A stretch of 64,000 bases of DNA from Termitomyces sp. T153 (Eukaryota > Basidiomycota > Agaricomycetes > Agaricales > Lyophyllaceae): NCBI GenBank assembly GCA_018296165.2, contig JACKQL020000092.1, positions 1 to 64,000 on the forward strand, in the 5' to 3' direction. Of the stretch, positions 24,537 to 36,302 are shown in pieces (position 1 is the stretch's first letter; each line of letters begins with the position of its first letter). Both the position numbers and the translations under genes were made by a program. The notes below the pieces were generated by a model. The model made no database searches. It worked only from the letters and a program-made list of their open reading frames with translations, and was not told the origin of the DNA.

Positions 24537-26379
24537 ATGCTCGGCGACGACGACGACGTCTTCGATAGTGTTACCTGGGAATCCCCAGCACCCGCTACTG
24601 CTTACAACAATGAACTTGTTTTATCCGGTCCTGGTTTCAGACAAAGCACAACCGATAGCAACGAGGGGCCACTCGATCCAAAATGGGAAGGATACCTCAT
24701 CACCTCCGTCAAGGATCCAGTCAAAGAACTTGCAGATACCAAAGACGCATATGTTTCTTATTTGGTGCAGGCAAAGGTACCCACTTCTTACTTGGCTAAC
24801 ATGTTCTTGGCCTGAAACCTGACTCAAGACAAACCTGCCCATTTTCTCTACCACCACTCCCTCAGCTCGCCGCCGCTTTCAAGATTTCGTTTTCCTGAGA
24901 GAAAACCTTGCTCGTGACTTTCCTGCATGTGTCGTCCCTCCCTTACCGGATAAACACCGCCTGGGTCTGTCTATGACCTCATATGCTGCACCATCCATAC
25001 TGAGTTCAACGCCCCAGAGTACATTACTGGTGATCGCTTTAGCCCAGAGTTCATGGAACGAAGAAGGAATGAGTAAGCAATACTTCATACATCGATGTAG
25101 GGTCCGGTCTGAGTATCTCTCTAAAGTCTTGCTCGATTCCTGCAGCGACTGTCTCGACACCCGACGTTACAAAGGAGTACGCTTGTCCGCGCCTTTTTCG
25201 AGTCCACGGAATGGGTGAGATCATTCCTTCTGCTGTTCTAGTGCTTTTTGAATGGACTAGGATCCCAGCATGTCCATATGCATCAACATATTGCACATCC
25301 ACCAGGTCCAGAACCTTCCCCCAGCATAATTGACAATATCTCGGACACACTTTTGAATGCTTTCGCCCGTGTTCGCAAGCCAGATGAACGGTTTCTGGAC
25401 ATGCGCGAAGGAGTCGACAAATTTGAGGAGGGGCTGACGCTGTCCGAGCGGTTATACACGCGCATCAGGGGAAGAACGAGCGGTGAGTGTTTTATTACGC
25501 CGTTTCGGCGTTCGTTATTCAGTCGATTGTCTGAGGCTAAATGAGATCATAATTTGGAATCCGGTGAAGATCTCACTGCAGATTACCATGATCTTGCAGT
25601 TGCAGTTCAGGGCCTAGGATTTCTTGAATCAGGTATTACTGACCAACTCAACCATTTTTCAAACACACTGCTGGAGTTTTCTGCGCTTTTGCGTCATACA
25701 GTGCGTCTTATGCATTCTGCATATTGAGTTTTGAATATAGCTACATCATGTCTAGACGCAAACTACAACCGACCCCCTTTTACTTCATCTGCATTCGCTT
25801 CTGAGTTACTCTCATGCTAATCGCGCTGTTCTCAAGCTGAGAGATCAGAAACAACTCGACTTTGAAGAACTCTCTGACTACCTATCCGGCGTCACATCCG
25901 AACGTGATCGATTAGCTGCCGTCATCAGTGGTCATGCTGGCAGTACAGGTCTCGGTCTTGGTGCTTACATAAAAGACCGCGTCGACGCGATTCGTGGGGC
26001 CGACGATGATCGAAGTCGAGTCGAAAAGATGAGAAAGCTAGACATCAAAATCAAAGAGGTTCGTTCACGCGAAAACGACACGCCTTACGTATTCTTACTC
26101 TGCTTCAGCTGCAAGACGCTGTCACAACGGCACATGACACTTCAGATGCATTTAGTGACGAAACTCTCCGAGAGCAATCAGTCTTCCAGTTCGCCAAGGA
26201 AGCAGAAATGAAGGAAATGCTAGGTAATTTCGCAGATGGCCAAATCGAGTTTTACAAGGCGGTATGTGATAGCTTTGACGTCAAGCCCTAGATCAATCAA
26301 AGTTGACGGACGTTTCTAGGCGATGGAGGAGTGGGAGAGGATTATACCCATTATACAACGGATACGTGTGGATGTTTAG
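24537..26379 (+). CDS. SNX4: Sorting nexin SNX4/Atg24-like (PX-BAR)
   Basis: SNX4/Atg24 binds PI3P through its PX domain and bends endosomal membrane with a BAR domain; it recycles SNAREs and supports selective autophagy. Residues about 45-180 are the PX domain, with ARRRFQDFVFLRENLARDFP, VVPPLPDKHR and RRNDLQRFLERL-type blocks. After a family-typical W.V.MHQH.AHPPGPEPSP linker the BAR part begins ISDTLLNAFARVRKPDERF, followed by long helices (EGVDKFEEGLTLSERLYTRI; VAVQGLGFLESGITDQLNHF; KLRDQKQLDFEELSDYLSGV; RKLDIKIKELQDAV), and ends IIPIIQRIRVDV. The joins of exons 3-4 were chosen to keep the MHQH linker in frame. Cytosolic and membrane-associated. Confidence 0.9.
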
Positions 26380-26623
26380 TAATTGCAGATCAATGATTTT
26401 GTATAATTTTGTTTCTCTACTGTCTTCATTACCCTCATTTCCCTCACTGCTGCACTGCAGCCTGCTCGCCCTCGACATTTTCCTGTACTATCTTTCTTGT
26501 GTGGCGCGAGACTGGCCTCATCATGCTGCAACCCGAGTTCCAATTGTAAGTACAAAGCTTCTAGTCCAACTCCAAGTTCTAGCAGAATTAACAAGGTCTT
26601 GAATGTCCATCCTCCAACATGCA

Positions 26624-27804
26624 TCATAAGTATGTAGGTAACACATCGTGGACAGATGTTAATGGACCCGAGTACCTCTCGAGCAGATCTTTGAATGAAA
26701 TAACGCCGGGCAAAGAGGAAGGATTTATGACATTGTCAGATGATAGCTGCTTGACCTAGTTGTGGTGAATATCAGCCTAGCACTGAGTACGGATAAATGA
26801 CAAACTTGGTCTCGAGTTACGGTGAATAAGTTTGTTGGCAGCTTCTCTAAAACGGCACCTTGAAGCAAGCCAACAGCATATGGAAGTGAGATAATAGGCC
26901 GATAACGCTTGTTGTGCATCAGAACCAGCTCCATGAGCTGCTTGAAGGTGAAAACTATGTGTGATGTTCGACATCTTCCATCCACGGAAACCATAGAAGG
27001 AAGAGACGTACTTTCGGGCCCGCCAGCCTCCATGATGCAACCTTGAACCAATTTTCTCACATCGGGATCATCTCGTGCAATGATCTCAACTGCCCTGGCG
27101 AGATCTTCGACATAAACCGGCTGAAAGCGCGATGTGCCTCCACCAAAAACGGGTAGAAAGGGAAGAAATTTTGATAAACGAGAGAACTTCTAAGAAATGT
27201 AACCCTTGACACTGAGTAGTGGCCAAATAAGTATGAAAAGGATTCTCACATTAAAGAAATCGTCCTCAGGGCCAAAGACAAGGCTTGGCCGGATAATGGT
27301 CGCATCCGGACAGATTTGTAAAATCGAATGTTCAGCCAGACCCTTTGTTTTCGCGTACATTATTTCGCTTTGCGGGTCGGCACCTATGGCGCTGAAATGA
27401 ATGAGTTTTGCACCAGCCCCCTTGGCAGCCTGCGCTACGTTCTCAGCCCCTTTTAATTGGATCTCTTCGAAGGCCTTAGGTGAGCCATTGAGCACACCGA
27501 CGAGGGAGATGACTACGTTTGCATTGCGAAAAGCGAGAGGCAGAGTTTCTGGCTTTGTGATATCTAAAGACACTGGTGGCAAGAGTCGATCCTGTGGAAT
27601 AGTATTTTTTAAGATATTGTGAACTTTATTGGGATGACGTGAGGAGATCTGAATCTGAGGGATGTCGCGACCGAAAGAAGATGCAGCCAAAGTTCTGACA
27701 ATGCTCTTGCCTGACAAGATTGTTCAGCAGATGAGAGGATGAGCTTTGTGCGACTTGCCTAGAAACCCTGCTCCACACACGACAATCTTGTGAGGCATGG
27801 TCAT
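26624..27804 (-). CDS. NDUFA9-like atypical short-chain dehydrogenase-fold protein, mitochondrial
   Basis: Member of the atypical SDR family that includes the 39-40 kDa accessory subunit of complex I (NDUFA9) and its bacterial relatives. The N-terminus MTMPHKIVVCGAGFLGKSIV holds the dinucleotide-binding G.GFLG. Later blocks: NVVISLVGVL, FEEIQLKGAENVAQAA, IHFSAIGAD, YAKTKGLAEH (Y..TK), IIRPSLVFGPEDDFFN, PVYVEDLARAVE, then MEAGGPEVFTFKQLMELVL and LFTVTRDQVKQL. No clear presequence, so the mitochondrial site is an inference from the family. The first intron (27711-27758) uses a GC donor (G|GCAAGT). The start could also be the second Met at 27798. COQ11 is the main alternative relative. Confidence 0.75.
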
Positions 27805-27925
27805 GAGACAGCGCAGAGTTGGGGCGCAGAGATTAAGGAGTGTAGCTAAAAATAACAGAGTGTTCGATCGACGCCTCATACTTACTAATAAGTGATAGAT
27901 TAATATACGACACTGGTAACATTTA

Positions 27926-29814
27926 CTAGGGACTAGGAGGGAAAGGGACAAAGCTGTCTGCGTCACCTACCACCACAGCTCCATCATCGAGTTGGCTTTT
28001 CCTTTTCTTCGGGTTTTTGCGCACAAGTTCCACTGCAGCAGCTTCCGTTTCTGCACTGAAAGCTTCAGGCTGGATCAGGGGCTGAGGAGTTGGAACACGA
28101 ATTTCTGGGACTGGTCCAGAAAAGTCCTTTCCTGTCATACGAGATAGTGTTGCTATGTCTGTATAGTGTATAGAGACCATCATTTTTGATGTCTAGACAA
28201 GCAGACCATCGAATGTTTACTGACCGACTGGTCTATTGTTATTCAGACAATGATTGATACGAGCAGGATTCTTCTTATCCTCGGTCTTAAACTTATTTTT
28301 GCAGGACTTGCGATCTCGGCCAGGAAGGACATATGCGATGAGTTCGTAATTCTCGCCGTATTGGGAAAGTGCCTGGAAGATGACACTCAGGGCGAGGAAA
28401 CACATGCAGTAGACATAAGAACGTACATCAAAGAATAGTTCTGTCTCCTCTGCACTCCACCGAGATCCACGATACCGCTTCCCATACGAGCCGGAATTAA
28501 CAAATTTAGTATGGTCAGACTCTACAACATGAGTGTAATTTGTCGTATCTTCAGCCTCGACACGGTCCACTACGAGGGACTCCTCATCAATAACAGTCTC
28601 CCCATTAGGCCCGATGCGAACTTGGACGTTAAATCGGCTGGTAGTGAGATCTTGGGTGTAATCAAACTCATTGCCAGTGTCGTCACCGATCGCAGGAGAA
28701 GTAATTGTCCGGTCCTGTGAGCTGTCCGTCGCAGCTCCTTCAGGCACTTTATTAATAGGAGAAACCTGAGCAGCCTCAAGTGCCTCGGCCTCCTCTTCCC
28801 GACCATATTTCTTGAGCTCCATTAAAGCCTTCATACGTGTCCTCTTCTCGCGGTTCTGGAGTTTCCACGCAGCATGGTTGGAGAGAATCTCAGCGGCTTT
28901 GCTACTGACACGCCCTTGGCCAGTGTCACTACAAAGAGAAGCCATGGTGACTACTGTCGGATCAATTTCTTCTCCAGGATCTGCGTTGGGATCAAAAGGA
29001 GGAAGTGACGGGCCACGAGATCGTCTAGAACGGGGTGCAGCCGATCCATGTCGTTTTCGTTTTGTTGCAGCGAATTTTACAATGTCATCATCAGTACCTT
29101 CAACTTCAGAATCTGTGGTTTTCCTCTTCCTTTTTGCTGGGGTTCCTCGAGAGGTAGAACTAGATATTCCTGTTGATTTAGTAACAGAATCTTTAACGAT
29201 TTGTTCGCCTCCCAGAGTAGAAACCGGATTGGATGCCGTATTCGTAGTCTTCGTGGTGCTGGATCTGAGATTGTCAGATAACTTCGCATTCGAAGAGGAA
29301 AAAGGTATGTTTTCTGCACCAGGAGCGGGTAGCATAAGCGAATTGGAGGTCATTTGCTGCGATCCAGCGAATGAGTTTTGAACAGACGACGTGGAGTGTA
29401 AAGACGGCATAAAGGGAGAGTTTGTATTGACTGGAATGTGCGTCACGCGGGTAATAAGAGTGGGGGGTGCAGGAGTATTACGCCGCGACAAGACTGGTGG
29501 GGGCGCAGAGATGTTCGGAGGTATCCGAGCAGCAGGAACCGAGGTTGTGGAAGGGATAACATTTGGTGGAGAGGCGGAGGCTACAGCTGCATCTGCTGAT
29601 AGTGTTTCCGAGGACGCGGGCAAGGAGGTGGGAAGCAAAGGGCTGGAAACATGCTGGACATTACCAGGATTATCAGCAGGAGCAGGCTGGTTGATTTCTG
29701 GACGAGCTCGAGACTTGACTGGCCTGAAGATCGGCCCTCCTTTTTCTGCAACACAGAATAAGAACTTTTTTCCAAATAAACATGGAAAATACGCTTACGG
29801 ACTCGACTAGTCAT
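27926..29814 (-). CDS. BDP1: TFIIIB subunit B'' (BDP1), SANT-domain protein
   Basis: BDP1 with TBP and BRF1 positions RNA polymerase III at tRNA and 5S genes. The start reads MTSRVQKGGPIFRPVKSRAR, typical of the family N-terminus, followed by a long Ser/Pro/Thr-rich region and a basic cluster (TPAKRKRKT; ATKRKRHG). The core has TVVTMASLCSDTGQGRVSSK, KLQNREKRTRMK, then a SANT/Myb domain: RGSRWSAEETELFFDALSQY, YELIAYVLPGRDRKSCKNKF, NHCLNNN. It ends FVPFPPSP. Introns split the SANT domain at LFFD|ALSQY. Tandem with the NDUFA9-like gene, 121 bp apart. Nuclear. Confidence 0.92.
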
Positions 29815-29934
29815 TCGCACCCAAGACAAAAAAGTACTAAAAATGACGTTCAAAGTCAAAAAGGTATGTAATCTCCGAGATCCGATTTTCGGTCACCCGT
29901 GTGCAATCAGTAAGTATGGTCAAGCAAATTCTCC
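29815..29934. promoter_or_regulatory. 120 bp divergent promoter, BDP1 / unknown
   Basis: Start codons of BDP1 and of the next gene diverge across 120 bp. No distinct motif identified. Confidence 0.4.
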
Positions 29935-31708
29935 ATGAACAGAACCGCTACTACACCTATTGTCTTGCCCTTTGGTTCAAAACCTGGTTGGGAGCTTGAG
30001 AGAGGGGAAGAATTTGACAAAGACAAGCGAAGTATTTCGGAAAGGTGGGCATCGTAGTCCTTTTCTGAACAATATATATTCAAGTTCTGTCCTAGTTGTG
30101 TCCTTATCCAAGCCCTCCGGCAATGTGTGTTCCTTCACGTCTCTAAAACTTCCTCACTTAGTCTTTCAAGCTCGCGATAAATGGCTTTACTCGGCATTCC
30201 CTCGTTTTTCATCAAGAGTCCGTGGAGGAAAGGCGACAGACCCAGCACCACCACCCCACACCATTCAAACACGAGGAAAGTGTGACCTCGAGATCGGACC
30301 TCATATATTTATAGACACAATCTTTTATGAAGTTCACTACCTCCCTCCGCAACCATCCTCTGTTGGTCTCACGTCTCAGCTTACAACCACTGGATCATGG
30401 CAGACACAGACTTCTTACGCCGCCCCTAGCCAATCAAGCATTGTTCCTACAAATACCGCGAAATCATCGACACCTCTCGCGTCTAACTTGACTTCAGTTA
30501 CTACGATAACACCGGCTTTAATCAATCAAGTCAATTCTGCTGCATCGTCGAATCCCACACTTGCGAACCTCCTCCAGCTTGCTGCTGCCGGTCTGGCGAC
30601 TTCCGACCAACTCAAGACCCTCGGCCTTCTCATCCAATCGCTGGCAACTTCTGAGATCAATCAGGCTGTCCCGTCGTCTTTGGCTGCGACTCCGACTCTG
30701 CCGCCTCTGCCAACTGTGACACCAATTGCTCCTGTCAAAGAATTCGATCTGGTTCTAGAATTCCGCGAGAACCCGAACGAACGTTGGGTATTCCCTCGCG
30801 GATTGGTGACATGCGAAAGAACTACCAAATTGCCTGCAGTAAATGCATCGTCTCGAACTGTCATCAAAACTTGTCTCCCCTCTTCAAATCTGGTCACGCC
30901 GGAAATTATTCCTATGCCAGGACAAGCAGGGCCTTCAGTTAGTCCAATGGTAGAGGTGCCTCAAGTTGTTACATTCATTCTGGAGAAAACTCCGTTACCT
31001 GTCTGGGACACTATATCTCGTTGGGCTGGGAATCAAGAAAAAATGCAGGAGAACAAGGTAAAGCTTGATGCGATGGTAGGTTCATCCTCAGTTGGATTTT
31101 TGATTCTCATTATTCATCTTTCGCAGAAACCGACTGAGCATGTATACTTGGGCTATCGACTATCAGAGGGACCATTATTGAATCAACTTCAGACTGTGGG
31201 TATTTTTCTGTACCTAATATAGTGATGGTTTTTATCTGCTGTTTCTAGGCATCCGCCCCCACATACACCATGAAAAGTCTGAAAACGGTTACTACGACTG
31301 CTATGAGAGCAAAACGTAAAGTTGCCAGTAGACCAAAAGCTGCTACCCAGCAAATAGATCAGCATCTACAAGATACTGCACCTATTGATAAACCACCAAC
31401 GAAACGGAAACGCACTTCTCATCAGACTGAACGTCCCCTTCCTACGCCTATACAGTGCGTATCGTGTAAAAATCAAGATGTGCCTTTAATATTAGGTGGA
31501 CGTGAGTGGTCCATCATACTTTTAGGTTTATCCTGCTTAAACTTTTGGCATAGGTTTCTGTCGACCCTGTGTTGAAGCTGGTCATACAACCACTATCACA
31601 CCACTCGTTCAATCCTATAAATCCTCATCCTCCAATCCGCCGTCTTCGATGCCTTCGATACCTCCTTCAACAAATGAAACAACAGCATCACTTGATACGC
31701 CAGAATAA
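29935..31708 (+). CDS. Unrecognised conserved-looking protein with CxxC/CxxC knuckle
   Basis: Seven exons give about 500 residues starting MNRTATTPIVLPFGSKPGWE. The first part is charged (ERGEEFDKDKRSISERWAS) and then RGGKATDPAPPPHTIQTRGK and DLEIGPHIFIDTIFYEVHYL. The middle is Ser/Thr/Ala-rich low complexity with helical LLQLAAAGLATSDQLKTLGL. A second compact block has EFDLVLEFRENPNERWVFPR and, after an intron, KPTEHVYLGYRLSEGPL. Near the C-terminus a basic patch (PPTKRKRTS) precedes a cysteine pair-of-pairs, CVSCKNQDVPLILGGRFCR-P-C, which could bind zinc. I infer a nuclear, chromatin or transcription role from these traits but recognise no named family. Confidence 0.7.
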
Positions 31709-31797
31709 ATTACAGTGTACATGTAAATAGCTATAGCGAGAATTAATCAACATCAACTCTGAGAGCAACAGTCCATGCATGTATGAATACAAGAAGA

Positions 31798-34700
31798 TCA
31801 AGTAAATATGCGGACAGACCAAGCCGCCCACCAGACTACTACTCCCAGCTGAAGGAATACAATAATGAATTCTATCACAACAGCCCACCATTGTATCAGA
31901 ATACTCAGCCAGAAGAATGGTAGCGCAGTCCATCGAATGCTTTCATACGGAATCATCGGTAGTTTGTAAAGAGCAGACGAGGAAAGAGCAGCTCGGACTT
32001 GAAGGACTGCAACAGCTACTGATGCAAAGAAAAAAATGGCTAGCCCGAGCCAGTGGCGAAGTGTCCGAAGTGGCAACCGCTTGACTGGGTATCTCTTGGA
32101 TTCACCTGTAAACTCGTTCCGGTAAAGGGGTATGATAAGAAAGTCTCGAATGTCTTCGCCAATCGTTTTCCCGTAAGTTCTCCAAAAAGGTGTGACGGTG
32201 TCGAGTATAAAGGTGAGCGTGTCCATACCAAGTTCCCAGAATTGCTGGTATTGGTCCTTATAGCTCTCCTCCAACATCACGATGCGGGAAAGCTGGAGAA
32301 ATAAATTATAAGGGTTTCAACATTCAGATATTTTTTCCTTACTTCGGGGTAAACAACCGATGTCCGAGCCAAAGTTTTATTGTAGTTGGTCTTCACTGCG
32401 TCGTGCATGGCTTGTACAGTCTTCAAAGTCTCCTCCACCTCCAACGCTCGCCCTGTTATCTTTTGGCTGTGCAATTCCAAGGCTTTTAAAGATTGTACAA
32501 GAGAAGATATTGGGTCGTCAAGGACACTTTTGCTTCGAGGTGACTGATTCTGAGCACGAGATAAAAAGGCTCGAAAGGCTTCCCTCTGGCGTAATAGTCG
32601 ATGTTGGATGTCGTCCACGGCTCTCCATCCTTGGAATCGTCTGGTTGATCCTGTGACAGCCGCAGGATCGTGACCGAACGCATCAATCAGCTCTCTAGGA
32701 AGGCCAAGCTGTGCAATTCCCAGAGAAGCCATAGCATTGGATTGTATCATATCATATTCACGGATATCTCCCGAAATTCGATTCAAAAGTTGTCGAATTC
32801 GATGGTTAGTGGTAATTGTTTGTTCAAGTAGCCTTGTAAACTTCAATGGAAGCTGGCTGAGATATCGTGAGCAAAACTCACCGCGTTTTGACACTATACG
32901 CCTTATATTCGTCGGCCTCTCGTTGCTGTCGGACTCGACTTGACTTGAATGCCTTAGGAGCTGAAGGAAGGGAAACACGCGTTCTACGACGACCGGAGAT
33001 TACAGGGTGTGGCTGGACAGGAGGATGAACAGTTTGTGGCTCGTTAACACCATTGGACGATGATGGAGAAATGAGTTGCAAGGTAATTCCTACTCCGTGA
33101 GGAACTGCCTTTTCTGATACATCGCTTGCGGAGATTATCTTGATGTTCACGTCCGAACTTGTCACACCAGACTTCTGACTTTTCAATTCTGCATGGTCGG
33201 ATTCCTCTGAGCGGGAGCGTTCCAATGACTGGTTCTTCGGAAGATCCAAGAAAGTCGACATTAGGGGACCATCTTGTGGCTGCCCACGACCTCTGGTGGG
33301 CGAAGCGGGTACAGTCAACGATGATACAACGGGGAGGCTGCTGAAAGAGGACCTAGGACTTCTGCGAGTGTCTGTTTCCAAAGAAGTGCTAGTGGAATTG
33401 ACACGAGGCTCGAATGTCAGCCCATCTTCAAGAAATAATTTTCTCACGAAAGGACTATGGACAGGATTCAGTTGGACACGAGAGGTACTGGAGGCAGGTT
33501 GTGAATGAATGAATGGAGGCGACGTTGGAGACTCATGAAAGCTTTTTCCAGGCGATTCTTCTGGGATCGTTGTCATCGAATCATGGCGATTTACAGTGCG
33601 CAGATACTGTTCTGCGATGAGAGCAGAAATATGCCAGGGGGAGCGATCTGTCGGTCTCCTATCCCGTTTTTCCAAATGCTTGAGCCAAGTAAATGGTTCA
33701 GCTCTCTCTAGAGCATTCCGCATGCTCGTATCTTGCTGTCCATACCAACGCGCTACCTTTGCGATATTCGGAGATTTTCCCGTTGACAATATATCGAAAA
33801 TAAGATGGTAGCGTCTTCCTAGCTGATCCTGAGTTATTTCGGCCTTTTTTTTGGTTTGTGGGGAGGCGACGTTTTTTAAGCGACAAAGTTTGTCTGGAAA
33901 TGACTAAGATGGCGACAGATGCAGGTAACCATAATATTTACCTGCATATTCAGTTTCCTGTTGTCCCCTTGCGCCTGATGATGGCAGAAGAGTTTCTTTC
34001 CCTTTCCGTTTTGTGCCAGTCAACTTCCATTTGCGTTCGGGTTTGTCATCAAAACTACTCCAATCTAAAGTTAGGCCGTTATCGAGAGACGCTGGAACTG
34101 GATGGAATAAAACCGTTCCCGTGGACGGGCTGAAATCAATATCAGAAGATAAAGCTTCTCTGCCACTGTTCGGCGAAATGGAAGGCATATACTGCATCGT
34201 CGAAGAAATTGCTTGTTGTCTTGAATCAGATCTCGGAGGAGTTGCTTGGTTAGACAGGCGAGCTTCTCGTCGAGATTTGAGCTTGAGAGCATGCTGAACA
34301 TCTTGCAATATCTTGGGATCTGAACTAGGCCGTCAACAAAACGCTTTCGGAGGCGTTATCGGTTACCTTCATGAGCTGCTTGTTGTCAGTAATACTAAGT
34401 GGTATATAAGAACAATCACTCACAAAGGTCATACTCGTCCGGAAATGCATTATGCTGGACATTGTCGTCCATCGTTTCAAATCCACGTCTCGAGTGGGAA
34501 CCGATGGTACGCGGAGGCGTAAAAGCTACATTGACAATTTGTCTGCGATTTAGCAGGGAATCTTGATTAACATCTGCAGGTATCCCCACCGACCGAATGC
34601 GTCGTCGAGAAGCAGATGTCTGGGGATTAAGAGTAAAAGTCCGTCGAGCCGGCGACGTCTTGATGCCTAGTGGTACTACTGCATCAGTAGGACGATGGTT

Positions 34701-34805
34701 ATGCCGTAAAGGGCTTGTCTCTTCGATAGGGAAATGGATGTGGGATCTTGGTTCGGAGTCAAATTGACCGCTAGAACTGCCTACGGAATGATCTTGGCTT
34801 GGCAT
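31798..34805 (-). CDS. Unrecognised membrane-anchored coiled-coil protein
   Basis: Six exons; start chosen at ATG 34805 because the frame further upstream offers only TTG. The N-terminal half is Ser/Pro/Arg-rich, with a helical motif DPKILQDVQHALKLKSRREA and a folded-looking block LGRRYHLIFDILSTGKSPNI...RWYGQQDTSMRNALERAEPF...WHISALIAEQYL. The second half is helical (LLEQTITTNHRIRQLLNRIS; SLKALELHSQKITGRALEVE). The last ~60 residues have two or three hydrophobic segments (HWLGLAIFFFASVAVAVLQV; LPFFWLSILIQWWAVVIEFI; VFLQLGVVVWWAAW), so the protein should be membrane-anchored at its C-terminus. It could belong to the nuclear envelope or ER; I recognise no family. Confidence 0.7.
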
Positions 34806-35085
34806 TTGCACGGAGCGTTTTGAAGCCAAAGATATTCCAAGACTCTACTTTGCGCTCAACATATGCTGATTCGAAAGAAAAAATCCGAGAACAAAGGGTT
34901 ATGAGGGCATTGTGATATACATAAATATCACCGCCGTTTTGACAGTTTCAAGTTCAAATGATCGTCCACGTGCCCAGTCCTGGGTTCTACTGGAAATTCT
35001 GACAACTCAACCTAGTTGACTAATGTACAAAATGACCAAATGCTCAAATCGATACTCTGGAATTCCGTTCTGCCAACACTCGAGC

Positions 35086-36302
35086 TTAAGCCCTGACTTC
35101 TTGTTCAGAGGAGGGAGTGCGCTCAAAGTACCAAATAGGCGCTGTCTGAGAGCAGGTAGAGGGAGAAGTGGAGTCAAGGGGTTTGAAAGAACCATATTGT
35201 TCCTAAAATCGAATTCAGTTGGGTTTGAGTAACATTGACCATGTTAGACATACTGTTCCCAGCACATGATGGAAGTACCACAGCTCAGAAAGAACAGTGC
35301 CATTGTGCGAGCATCCAATGAAAGGGGTTACTCCAATTTGAGTGTTGATCGCAGTAGTGATCTGCTGAAGAGTATACGACGTCTTGTTAGAAGGTACAAT
35401 GCCAGACCTATTGCCATGACGTTAGAGAGTTATACCTGAGAACGAAGTCCTAGTTACTCACGCAGCAAGAATATCAAAGGAAGGATAGCGGTGGAATGCG
35501 CGGATGGCAGCATCGAAGAAATTTATGACTTCCTCGTGCTCCTTGTAGTCTGGTCCGTAACACTTGACGTCAAAGGTGGAAGTGCATGTCGCATGCTTGG
35601 AAAACTAAAAAGAACCATGAGTCACTCATAACGGTTACAAAAACAGTCTAGACTCACTTCGTGCGCCCAGAAAGCAGCATTAGGAGCTCCCTGATTGATC
35701 CAAAATTTATTCACTGGCCAAAAGTTTAGTCAAGTTATCAGAAGCATAGGTCTTCAGAACTCGCTGAATGTCAAAAGGTCGTTACGACCGAAGTCCTTGA
35801 TGAAAGTATCGACTCCTGGACCTTCCCAAGGAGGGATGATGGTACCATCAGAGAGGGTAGCAGGTGAAGGAGCAGGATCATATTGTCTTGAGAAGTCACA
35901 GTATTGTTGGAAAGACCTGCAGACGCCATTAGCTTTGGTCATGAAAAATGCTTCTGCATGAAGTGCCCAAACGTAGTTATCAGGACAGACATACCCATCA
36001 CAGTTGTCTGGCCATAGACCATGAATAGTCCAGCTTCCCTTCGGAAGCTTCTGGCCCTGCTCCTCCAGGCCGGTGTGAGTGTCCCAGAACTGAGTTGCCA
36101 AAACTAATCCTCCAGGCGTCGGGGAGCAACAGGTATTTTGAATGAGAGAAGCGTTTTCACATGAGAAGACGGGCACCTGGGAGGAACAGGACAAGAGAGA
36201 GGGAAAAGTATTTGGAATACCTGAGTAGCGTCTTTCTGACACACCAGCGACGACTAATCTCACGAAAGCGAGAGCAGTTACTGCGCGTAGAAGACTCAGC
36301 AT
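35086..36302 (-). CDS. Secreted ribonuclease T2
   Basis: RNase T2 enzymes cut single-stranded RNA through a 2',3'-cyclic intermediate; this one should be secreted or vacuolar. The first ~19 residues (MLSLLRAVTALAFVRLVVAG) are a signal peptide. Active-site segment 1 is SWTIHGLWPDNCDG (catalytic His). Segment 2 is FWAHEFSKHATC, where most relatives have HEWxKHGTC. Cys pairs typical of the fold are present (CSCENASL-type, NTCCSP, GVCRSFQQYC, CTSTFDVKC). Five introns; the one at 35714-35764 fits only as GC-AG (FM splitting with F M N K F W retained). The end reads IWYFERTPSSEQEVRA. A TATA-like ATTAAATAG (minus strand, plus 36336-36344) lies about 35-42 nt upstream of the start. Confidence 0.92.
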
